Shown: piece by piece, positions 11,761-21,408 of the stretch
How positions within the stretch are numbered: the first letter of the stretch is position 1
Layout of the letters: each line of letters begins with the position of its first letter
Source of the DNA: Clonostachys chloroleuca
Taxonomy: Eukaryota; Ascomycota; Sordariomycetes; Hypocreales; Bionectriaceae
NCBI GenBank assembly: GCA_037952775.1
Contig: JBANAY010000003.1
Coordinates: 13,268,001 to 13,332,000, forward strand
Direction: 5' to 3'
Length of the DNA stretch: 64,000 nucleotides
Program-made: the position numbers and the translations under genes
The notes under the pieces: generated by a model
What the model was told of the DNA's origin: nothing
The model's input: the letters and a program-made list of their open reading frames with translations, nothing else
Databases searched by the model: none

Positions 11761-12354
11761 TTGGTGGCTTCCGGGCTATCGACTCCAAGAGGTTGAAGCT
11801 GTACGAAGAATCTTTCCAAAAACAACAGTACTACCAGGATCGTCAACGCATGTGATACTGTCTGCCATGAAAACCGAGCCAGCCCTTTCCCACTTCTCAT
11901 GTCATGGCGAGGTCGACTACGACAGTCCTCTTCAGAGCAAACTCCTCACGGCGAATTGGGAGGTTAATCCTCTCAACGTGAATCAGTCCAGCTTCGACAC
12001 CTTGAGAAGCCGCAGCTCGCGTACCTATCCGCGTGTTTCACCGCCTATGGCGGTGTAGAGTACCAGCTGGATGAGAGCGTGCACCTAGCAGGAGCTTTAC
12101 AGCATGCCGGGCTCCCCAACATAATAGGCTGCGCGTGGTATGTCGGCGAGGAAGCTTCACTCGCAGTAGTCCAACGCCTTTACACGCTACTTGGCCAATC
12201 TTTATCATCAGGAACCTCCTCAGATTGGTCTATTCTAATCGCCGACGCACTGCACTTCGCCGTGAGGGACTTTGCTGGCACTACTCGGAAGGCAGCAAAT
12301 CGACGTAGGGGTGAGCCAGTCTATTGGGCTCCCTTTATGTTATTCAGCACTTAA
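11760..12354 (+). pseudogene. CHAT (caspase-like) domain fragment
   Basis: The segment LPGYRLQEVEAVRRIFP, then ILSAMKTEPALSHFSCHGE, then SPLQSKLLTANWEV, matches the CHAT protease-like domain found at the C-terminus of fungal TPR-CHAT proteins. After a frame change near 11990 it continues as QLAYLSACFTAYGGVEY, then HLAGALQHAGLPNIIGCAWYV, and ends WAPFMLFST before the TAA at 12352-12354, which is a usual CHAT end. The likely catalytic dyad residues remain: His in HFSCHG and Cys in LSACFT. The TPR part is absent. In the first portion the frame is continuous with the upstream MBL-fold relic, so the two are fused by recombination. In fungi CHAT proteins are thought to act in cell-death or allorecognition settings; that role is general knowledge, not shown here. 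Confidence 0.75.
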
Positions 12355-13142
12355 AAATAATATAAAATCATACTTCTAGAAATACTGAGCAGTCTTGGTC
12401 TAATTTCTAGGCTATACTCAAAGTTCTGATGAGATATATACAAGATTAAAAAGGAAAATCTTTGTTTACATTTACCACTCGCCTCATTAGCTACTGCTTC
12501 ATTTTCCAAAGAGGCAGTCATTCACTTGTAAAAGTGAAGCCTTGCCAACGGCTGTGCTGGATGACAGCGGTTCGGCCCCCCCCCCCCCCCCCCCCCCCCC
12601 CCAAAAGAAAAAAAAAAAAGCCATTGGAAAATGATAAAAGCCACTGACCCCAGCCTATTGAAAGTCTTTCCGCTGCGGGAACGGTAGGTATGGATATGAT
12701 ACTACTTATATAGTAATACTGCAAGTGGATCTAAATCTCGCTTAGCCTTGGCTCACCAGAAAGATTATCTGAGGGGTTTAATAGTGCTGGAAGAGTTCCT
12801 CCATAAGTATTATAAATGACAACTGAGAGTGCTGAACACAGTAATCAATCATTTCGGTCTCGGTAGTGCTGTGGCTAGCTGGTTGAATCTGCTCCATTGC
12901 AGCAATCATACCTTAGTCTTGGTTGACCGTAGGCCAGTTTTACACAGGAATTGATGTTCATCCAAGTTACTCCGTAATAGTGGTCTGTATTTCTGCGCTA
13001 TTCTAAAAGGCACACAGTATTACTATCAACCCCGTCCATCCACAGTGTTGTTGTTTCCCACTTCAACTTTCTCCATCACCATTTCTTCTTCGCTTCGTGT
13101 CGATTATTATCGACGAATTCAAAGTTGAAAAGAGAATCCTCC
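12355..13142. other. intergenic region with homopolymer tracts
   Basis: Apart from the C/A tracts annotated separately I see no gene here. The right end is the 3' flank of the secreted precursor gene. Confidence 0.4.
12576..12619. repeat. poly-C tract followed by A-rich tract
   Basis: Twenty-seven consecutive C (12576-12602) are followed by AAAAG and twelve A. Homopolymers this long are unusual in fungal DNA and may mark an assembly join or slippage-prone site. Confidence 0.9.
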
Positions 13143-13229
13143 AATTAAGTTAAGCGTTGACGGAGCCGCAGTTCTCAGGGAACCTATTGCAGTAGGCTTC
13201 GACATTGAAAGTGACTTCCGTGTCGGTCG

Positions 13230-13586
13230 TCACGAGGCTCGCTTGACCTTGTCCTCGTCAATGACGACAGGAACGCAGTTCTCGGGGAATTCCTTGCAGT
13301 AGCCATCCATGTTCACGCTGGCTTCCTGAGGCGAGCGCTTCACCTGGCTCTCGTCAACCACGACGGGCACGCAGCTTTCAGGAGACTGCTGGCAGTAGGC
13401 GGCGATGTCGAAAATGCTGTCACTGCGAGTCGCAATTAAGGGTGACACCCAGGGGCACAATCCAGCGGAGATAATGCAACCATTCTCATCGATCAAGCCA
13501 TCGTAGTTGGGGAGGGCAGGGTTGGCAAGACTTCGTCCGACCAAGCCAGCGATGGTAGCAACAGCAATGGTGACCTTGGAATACAT
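13230..13586 (-). CDS. secreted Kex2-processed precursor with aromatic-Cys-x6-Cys units
   Basis: A single exon read from the minus strand gives 118 residues. Residues 1-21 form a signal peptide (MYSKVTIAVATIAGLVGRSLA). Two KR sites follow (QVKR and KVKR). Two related units precede them: AYCQQSPESCVPVVVDESQ and GYCKEFPENCVPVVIDED. Each has aromatic-Cys-six residues-Cys, the spacing of ascomycete alpha-pheromone peptides (Trp-Cys-x6-Cys), although Trp is replaced by Tyr and the GQ core is missing. A third unit (AYCNRFPENCGSVNA, ending at TAA 13150-13152) follows the stop in another frame. It could be restored by a single-base difference, or partly by a 51-nt intron (GTGACG to AATAG) that would splice in only FPENCGSVNA. 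Possible roles are a pheromone-like peptide, a Kex2-processed RiPP (KEP) precursor or an effector. I cannot choose between them. Confidence 0.75.
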   Translation of the reverse strand: MYSKVTIAVATIAGLVGRSLANPALPNYDGLIDENGCIISAGLCPWVSPLIATRSDSIFDIAAYCQQSPESCVPVVVDESQVKRSPQEASVNMDGYCKEFPENCVPVVIDEDKVKRAS

Positions 13587-14907
13587 TTTGAAGTTGAGAA
13601 AGTAGAAGGTTGGTTTTTTTTAAGGGAATCGAGGAGTAGCGACAAAAAAGGTTTTAATGCTCAAAGGAAATAATGGAGTTGGAAGAGAAGAATAGAATCT
13701 TTGAGACCAGCTCAAGAATTGATGAAGAGAAGAGAAGATGTTGAGATTGTTGGTTGATGATGAGAAAAGAAAACTAACTACTGAGGGTATTCCCATTCTT
13801 TATAACGGGTGATCTAGGCAGTGAAGCTTTAAGATCGATGAAACCATACGCCCCCTAGCATTGCCACATATTGGTGGTTATGCCGATATTGGACGGACGG
13901 CATCAAGTATCACCCCAGATGGCGACCCCACAAAGATGGACCAAATCCGCACCTTGTTTGATCAGTCTGCAGGATGCATTCTCGAGTGTAAGGTTATCTA
14001 AATCCTTTAACTAGGCATACCACAATGTCATAGTCACACCGTTAACCTCACTTCTGCTGTCTTGGTTAGCCAATCATAGCCCGTCGTTGATGGATAATTC
14101 GGTCAAGAGAATGTGGGCAGTAGTGCATGGTCAGCAATGGAACGATCGATGATGTCGATAGAGCTTGCTCGGGATGTGTCGGTCTAGTATCTAACGTTGT
14201 ATCGCGAGGCACATGCGGCACCTTAGGGAGCCTTGCACCCCATGCAAACTAACATTTTGCATAAGCTGGCTTATCCCTTAACCCTGATGCGCAGGATAGT
14301 TTTTTAGTAAACGCAAGGAATAATTTTGCTTGCCCTCCGCCTAAAAGGTCCCTATTGTTATTCGCGTAGGAGTATGGTCAAGTGAAACTATACTTTTTCG
14401 GGTTATAGATAAGGTCGGGTTAAGCTTTAGTACCTCTTATTAATTAGATATAGAGATCTAAGAGTTTAGACTAGAACAACTTTTTATTACCTTTAAGATA
14501 TATATTTTTATCAAGGTGTATTTTCATGATATATTATTAGTATAAAATATATCTTTTCTATTACTAATATATATATATATATATATATATTAGAATTAAC
14601 TATCAGATATATTCTATATTAAAGCCGTACTTGAATGAAAATATTAATCAATATATGTATCAGTACTGTTATATAAATTGTATAATGGGATATTACTTGT
14701 TATAAACCTATAGAAGCTGACAATATAGCAAAGAGATTTATTTCTATAAATAACATATATTAGGTATAGGGCTAGGTATCTATTTTCTTTTGAGGCAATG
14801 AGCTGGTCGGCCCAACAACGCCTCCCCCCATTAAGGGAGGGGGTTTGAATTTGAGATCCCCAAGTATCCTCCAAGTCCGCTTGGGCTGTCTATTATGGAG
14901 TAAACCC
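13587..14907. other. promoter flank and AT-rich spacer
   Basis: 13587-13800 is the 5' flank of the secreted precursor, with purine/pyrimidine-rich runs. From about 14200 to 14800 the sequence becomes strongly AT-rich with many TATA-like strings and no ORF of interest. This is consistent with RIP-degraded or ordinary AT-rich intergenic DNA. I recognise no element ends. Confidence 0.45.
14567..14591. repeat. AT dinucleotide microsatellite
   Basis: About twelve consecutive AT units inside the AT-rich spacer. Confidence 0.9.
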
Positions 14908-16355
14908 TCACCTGCGTTGCCTATCCGGTGACATTGAGTTGACACGCTCGTCGAACAAATGGCCCTGATTGCTTTGTCCTGCCTCACCCCTTCCCACTTG
15001 CCCTGTATACCTGGAAAGTATTGCAAGCTCGACGTCGAAGTGTAACGACGAGATATCCGAGCCCTTAACGTGGCTTACCTCGTCCGGTGCAGTTCCCAGG
15101 CACGGAAGGTCGCACTGATCTTGCCTCATATTCAGAGGCTTTTTGTTGCTGCAAGGAGAGTTTCGCGACGGCTTTGTCGTCCGTCGTTCAATGAGTATGT
15201 TTACGGCGGGGAAGCACGAACATATAAGCCCAATCGTGAGCTCAGCCATCCTATAGCAGTATTATAGTCAGCTATGTTGTCTCTCACAGACTCAAGTAAA
15301 CGTACGCGGTCAGGGTCAACGAGACAAAGTCCGCTGTTACGTCATTGGAGTGTATGAATTTGACGGCCTTGTACATCCGCAGTATTGTCATGCCAGTGGC
15401 AATGCCTCCAGCTCCAAGCATCGCCATAATCTTGATCTTCTTTCGCAGCGGAACACGCAGTGACCACGTCAGCGGCATAGGCACGAGCAAGATGACAAAA
15501 TCGGTGAAGATAGCTAGGGATAGGCCAAAAATAAAAATTTTGCGCTGGTTGAGGCATCTGCCGTGCACCAAGGGGTCCCAATATGCTCGGATGGGGATGC
15601 AAATTGCGATTTTGATAATCTGGACTGGTAGGTGGGCGACCAAGAGCACGACAATAAATATGTGAATGCTCTTAGTAACCCGCCGCTTGACTGCAAAGAC
15701 GCGGCCAATGAGTAGTAGAAGGGTAATCTTGGTGAAGTAGGCCGTGGGGAAGTAGATGATCGAGTTGGCATAGAGCCACTTTAGAGTGACTTTTGCATTA
15801 GTCTTAGTTTAGGATAATGGGATCCCTTTGACTCACCTTCAGAACCTGCGAGTAATCCTCTGGAGTTACTTCCCACGCATGATAGCCTACTCCATAATGG
15901 ATCACTGGTCATTGAATTTAGCCTACTACAAAACCATGCAGAGTAGCCGCGGAGCTCAAACTTACTGAGGAAGAAAGTAGCAGAGTACAGTAGAATTGAA
16001 GCCTTTTGTTGTTTGTAAATATGTAAAAGTTATGATTGATATTGACGGGTCATACCCAAGCTATCGTGCATATTACTTCAGTGATAGGTGGTCAGTCAGA
16101 GGAGTTGAATATGGGTACCATATAATGCTACATACCGTCTTCAAGGAGGATTTCGTGAGTCACCCGGACTTTGACGTATGCGCGTGTGGTGAAGAATATT
16201 GTTACGAGTATGTCGCATCCAATGAGCACGGCAAGACCCAACGTACGACTAGCATCTTGTGGATTGCCGAGATCTGGTATATCACCAGGCGGAGGGGGTA
16301 CGGCCCCCGGATAGCTCGCCTCGTCTTTCATGCTTTCAGACGTCTCAGCAAACAT
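14908..16355 (-). CDS. PTH11-like 7-TM receptor (fungal rhodopsin-like domain)
   Basis: An integral membrane protein of the fungal 'rhodopsin domain' family, to which PTH11-like receptors belong. Six exons (16355-16136, 16075-16056, 16002-15966, 15904-15837, 15778-15306, 15250-14908) keep frame across GT-AG introns and give 386 residues. TM1 is in exon 1 (LGLAVLIGCDILVTIFF). Conserved blocks follow: GYHAWEVTPEDYSQVLK, NSIIYFPTAYFTKITLLLLIGRVF, then CIPIRAYWDP and GRCLNQ, TDFVILLVPMPLTW, IATGMTILRMYK and MAELTIGLICSCFPAV, followed by a soluble tail. The exon-2 and exon-3 microexons are supported by the same junctions in the degenerate copy at 28 kb. There is no CFEM domain. It is probably a plasma-membrane sensor; the ligand is unknown. 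The C-terminal tail end is the least certain part. Confidence 0.8.
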
Positions 16356-17189
16356 TTAGACCGCAGAAGATGAGGATCTATTGCCACGGACAGTTGCTGG
16401 CAACACTAGTAATATAGCCCTTCTTTCTGCAGAAGCCGTGCTGTATAAGTAGGGTCCCATGATCTGCCCACAAAATATACAGTAGTGTCTGTTTGAGGAA
16501 TAACAGGTAATAGAGTTTTACTCACCCTTCGAGATATCATCATCCACGACTCATAGCTATTTAAGCTCCTGGAAAACGGATAAGTTCAAACCGCATATAC
16601 ATGGTCGAGGGCTAAGATTGTGGTCATTTAGGGAGTATAGTACATACCTTCGACACATGGTGCTGCACAAGGTTTTGCCTATAAAACTAAACTAATTAAG
16701 GGCTACTGTCTCAAAATCTTATAAAGAGTTGGTCTGCGATAAGTTGGAGGGGAGGGTGCTGAAACGCTCCACGTCAGGTCTAGTTACCCTGTTTTAAGTT
16801 TTATGGCACCCACCACGATGTGATGATTAAACAGGTTTAGCTGCAACCACTGTCCTGAGCTTGGCGGAAGAAGTTAGGCTCTCTATCATCTCCGATTCTC
16901 CGCTTCTCCGACGCAGGCTTCCAAGTCCGATATACCAGCCTAGGTAGCGATGCAAGCACCGCGGTGAAAAGCTCCGAGCACGGATCACCTCCCCGCAAAT
17001 GCGACCCACTATTAGCACAGAAATCCGAACGTGGAATATGAATAAAAAGTAACGACAGATAGCCGCAATCAAGTGGGAAGGGAATAAAACCTCTATAAAG
17101 TTTCAATGGTAAACAGCTGAGACAGTAACCTCTCTACTCAAAGTAAAAAAAAAATTCAGTACGACTCTTGTTGCGAACAATTTGTCGCC
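16356..17189. other. intergenic between divergent genes
   Basis: Shared upstream region of the receptor gene (minus) and the aldehyde dehydrogenase (plus). I see no other gene. Confidence 0.45.
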
Positions 17190-19105
17190 ATGTCCCTGTC
17201 AACCACAATCACGACCCCAACCGTCACTTATGAACAGCCTTTGGCCCTGTAAGCCGTGTTCCTCACTTTCGCGAGCGTTCCTACATCTAACTTGAACAGG
17301 TTCATTAATAACGAATTCGTTAAGGGCTTCGAGAGCAAGACCTTTGAGACCATCAATCCGACCACCGAGAAAGTCATTACAGCCGTGCATGAAGCTACAG
17401 CGCAAGATGTCGACATCGCCGTCAAGGCCGCTCGTGCCGCTTTCGAGGGCGCATGGCGCCAAACAACCCCAACGGATCGCGGTCGCCTGCTCGTCAGGTT
17501 GGCAGATCTGTTCGAGCGAGATGTTGAGATACTGGCTGCCATCGAAGCTCTGGATAACGGAAAGGCTGTGTCCATGGCCAAGGGAGACGTCAACAATGCC
17601 CAAGGCTGCCTGCGATACTATGGTGGTTTTGCCGATAAGATCCACGGTCAGACCATTGATACAGCTCCTGACAATTTGACCTACACCCGGCATGAGCCCA
17701 TTGGCGTTTGTGGACAGATCATCCCGTAAATATCCTGAGACCAACTACAGACCGGGAAGCGTAGCTGACCGTTTGATCCAACTCTCAGATGGTACGTAAT
17801 ATAGGCAAGCAATAGGTTTTTCCTGGTAACAGCCATAGCTGACTGCATGATGCCTGTTCACTAATGAAGGAGTAAGAGCAGCTAATTTTCTCTCTTAGCA
17901 CACTTAGAAATACTTAAGCTAACCTCTCTCAGATTTTCCTGTATGTCTCGATGTCAGGTATCACGACGCTGAAATCAGGTGGCTGACTAGGTGTATAGCT
18001 TCTCATGTGGGCGTGGAAAATCGGCCCTGCGATAGCGACTGGGAACACAGTTGTGCTCAAGACGGCTGAGCAAACACCTCTGTCAGCTCTATACGCTGCT
18101 AAACTCATTGTGGAGGCAGGATTCCCCCCTGGTGTTATCAACATTTTGTCTGGATTTGGCCGTGTTGCTGGAGCAGCCATTTCTAGCCATATGGACGTAG
18201 ACAAAGTCGCCTTCACAGGATCTACTGTAGTTGGCCGTGCGATCATGAGGGCGGCTGCTGATAGCAACTTGAAGAAGGTCACACTAGAGCTGGGCGGAAA
18301 GTCGCCTAATATTATTTTCGACGATGCTAATATTGATGAAGCTATTTCATGGGCCAATTTCGGCATCTTCTTCAACCATGGCCAGTGTTGCTCTGCTGGG
18401 TCCCGCCTACTAGTCCAGGAAGGAATTTATGATAAGTTTGTTGCCCGTTTCAAGGAACGTGCAGCTGATAACAAGTTAGGCAACCCTTTCAATGAGGACA
18501 CCTATCAAGGTCCACAAATCTCACAAGTCCAACTTGATCGAATTATGGATTACATTGAATCTGGCAAGAAGGAGGGGGCTATGGTAGCTACTGGCGGTGG
18601 CCGTCATGGCTCCGAGGGATACTTTATCCAACCAACCGTGTTTACCAATGTCACCTCCACTATGAGGATTGCTCGAGAGGAAATATTTGGACCTGTGGTT
18701 ACAATCCAGAAGTTCAAGGACGAGGCCGAGGCGATTAAGATTGGGAACAGCACAGCTTATGGTATGTACCTCCGGAGTTGGCATTGCAATCTCTCTCCCC
18801 AAGTTAAATTATAACTACAGGACTTGCTGGAGCCATCTTCACGCAGAATGTGAAGACAGCTGTCCGCATGTCAAATGCTCTAAGAGCCGGGTATGTGTCT
18901 TATCCTTCTCCAATGTCTGCACTTTTCACCAACCATCTTTCAAAGCACCGTATGGATTAATAGTTATGGTAATCTATCCTATCAAGCGCCTTTTGGAGGC
19001 TTCAAAGAGTCGGGTATCGGCCGCGAGTTGGGTAGCTATGCACTGGAGAATTACACGCAGATCAAGACAGTGCGCCACAATCTGGATGATTCTGGAGCCT
19101 TTTAG
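17190..19105 (+). CDS. aldehyde dehydrogenase (NAD(P)+), probably broken at one microexon
   Basis: ALDH superfamily, cytosolic fungal type, about 500 residues. Exons read 17190-17248, 17300-17725, 17789-17792, (17933-17940), 17999-18761, 18821-18890 and 18946-19105. Catalytic Glu (LELGGKSP) and Cys ([10 protein letters not shown]) are present, as are cofactor and C-terminal motifs ([23 protein letters not shown]). The problem is the conserved PWNFP segment. PW comes from exons 2-3, but the NFP microexon at 17933-17940 is eight bases instead of nine, so including it shifts the frame; skipping it keeps the frame but removes the catalytic Asn and the FP. Either a one-base deletion has inactivated the gene or splicing differs from my reading. 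Everything else is intact, and it may have served the neighbouring catabolic genes. Confidence 0.8.
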
Positions 19106-19906
19106 GTGTCACTGTGTCTATCATGCTTTTTGTAAAAGGGGCATAAAGCGTGTTCTGAGGTAGAGCATACATTCCATAATAACAAATGGTCAAGATCATC
19201 CCGTTCAACCGCCCGAATTCATGATTACATTCCAGGGTTAACTTAATTTGCACTAAATCAGATGTAGTTCAGCCTGACCAGGTTTTCCAAATTGCAAATA
19301 GAACAACAATGCGGAGTGAGGCGTGCTGTGCGTCTGTCGAGATCCCGATATTGCGTATCGTTTGGTAGATCATGAATTCATCGAGGAAAACAGCTCGTTT
19401 TTTTACTCCTTTGAGGGGCCGCTAATTGCCTGTAAAGTCATACACACCTATTGATGGCCTAGGCTACGGGGTTCGGCTGGGGGGAACAGCCGGGGTTTAA
19501 CATAAAGCCCCTTAAATGACCCATTCTTTATCCCTGCATCACAGTACTCAGAGCCTAAATTATTAGCTAGCAAAGTATTCTACTATCCTATTAATAGAGG
19601 ATTTCCTTATCTACATATTTTCTATGTCTTATCCCTTGTAGATAAAGTTACTAGCCACAATTTCGCTCTTGTGGCGCTGGATCAGGACTTGAGTGGACTG
19701 TATTATTCGCACTTATTAACTGTGACGGCCCCATATTTAGTGGGGCTTTATGCCACTACTAAAGCCTCTGACCTGTACCTCCATCTCTTATCTCTCGCCT
19801 CCCTCCTCCACCACTCCTCTCTCCAAACACTCTTCTCTCCAAATACATTCTGCACGAGCCAATCATTGATCAAGATGCGTAGTTGATGATCTACTGTTTA
19901 TGGAGT
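19106..19906. other. intergenic between convergent genes
   Basis: 3' flanks of the aldehyde dehydrogenase and the aldolase pseudogene. I see no gene or clear repeat. Confidence 0.4.
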
Positions 19907-20877
19907 CTAAGCTTTACCCGCTGAATCAAATACCTCGACCATCAGTCTCTCTACCCCCTTCGAGTGTTCCTCGACGGCCTCTACCTGTAGCGTGGTCAAT
20001 TCCACCTTGTTGCAGTTCTCTGCAATGTACTTGTGATACCCATTTCTGATATTCCGGTTCTGATTGACCTTGACCATCCCTCGTGCCATTCCCACCCGAA
20101 CCATCTTGTCTGACAGCGGATGAGTACCATGAAGGACCAGCGGCGTCACATCGCCAGGAGCTGCGTGGATCATCTCCAATATGTCCAGCCTCCAGTGCTT
20201 CTCTGCACCGCCGGCAGGATAAGGTTCGTGGACGTTGCCAAAGCTCGGGGCCAGGAAGTGGACGCCCGTCTTCTTGACAATGTCAGTAGCCATGTCGGGA
20301 TCGGTGAAGACGCTCTCGAGGTCAATTGTCGGCAGCCCGTCCTCTCATCCCCCCGTCCTCCCCAGCTCAGCCTCAACTGTGATCTCCTTGCCCTTGGCTC
20401 TGTCCACTACTGGTTTGACGTATTTGATATCGCCCTCCTCGTCGTACATCGACCCATCCACCATCAGATGGAGTCGAATGCACACTCTAGTGCCAGATCC
20501 GCATCGCTCGGCTTCAAGCAGTGGTCGAGGTGGACAGATACAGGGACCGAAGCGGCGTGCGCAACCTCGGCCGCGTACTTGATAAAGGCAGGGCCATGGA
20601 AGTGCAAGGTCCAGGGGAAGAATTGGATCATGGCTGGGGAGTGACATCTCTCCGCCGCCTTGATAACTGCCAGGACACCTTCTGCGTTATATCTGCCATT
20701 TTGCAACATCAGCTTGCGCCATCTCTTTCCAAGACTCACACAATGGACGGCAAACTAAAGGGGGTGTCTAAGACGAGGAGGTAAGACTTACACGCAGAAC
20801 CCGCCAACTGCATATCCACCCTTGCGGGCATTGTAGATAATCTGCCACGTTCGGTTGTTTTCGGGATATGAAGCCAT
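19907..20877 (-). pseudogene. class II (ketose-bisphosphate) aldolase, broken
   Basis: Metal-dependent class II aldolase family that cleaves ketose 1,6-bisphosphates. The start ATG at 20877 begins MASYPENNRTWQIIYNARKG; a canonical intron (20791-20693) joins GGFCV to YNAEGVLAVIKAAE. The conserved blocks PAMIQFFPWTL, PVSVHLDHC (metal-binding region), VDGSMYDEEG, EAELGRTGG, VHFLAPSFGNVH and LVLHGTH all follow. Two lesions are seen: an extra TG near 20466, between FDSI and MVDGS, and an in-frame TGA near 20350, after GRTGG, where CGA to TGA is the simplest origin. Homology runs to the natural stop at 19907-19909. It is transcribed divergently from the dihydroxyacetone kinase pseudogene with about 530 bp between starts, suggesting a former two-gene sugar/triose pathway. 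Confidence 0.88.
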
Positions 20878-21408
20878 TCTAAAGATTTCTGTCTCAAAAA
20901 AATGCAGATGCTATTTGTTTACGAGAACGTTGACTAGCAAAACGATCCTCACCCTGGCCTTTTCAATCATGCGGCCATGTCAGATGTCCATCTTGACAGA
21001 CCCACGGATAATGAAGCCACAGGCGATAACTCGGCTGGAGCAAATGCTGATCTGAATTATGTTCCTCAATTCTACAAAGAGGGCGACGACGCCAATTCCG
21101 ATTGTGCTAAAAGGTGGAATTCCGGTGGCCAGAATTCCGACACCCTCCTTTTTCGATGCTAGTGGACCAACCGCAGGACTGCGAACGAACCCTAGGGCGA
21201 CGACCAACTTGAGGGAAATTGCGCTCTGCTCGCTACGGAATGGGATCTAAGACGTGATGGAAAAGCATCTAGCCTGCCAGGTCTCCGGAGATCCGGGGAC
21301 AGCTTCAAAGATGTGGAGGTGTATGCATCAAATACCCCAGATGTGACCAGCTTCACAGTAGCTTGGAAGAGTGAGAGCGAGAAACCACTGCAACATACCC
21401 CCAAAGAG

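Noticed and set aside
20977..21290. Possible small gene between aldolase and dihydroxyacetone kinase, for example an isomerase
   Set aside because: No isomerase or other motif in any frame; more likely the shared upstream region.
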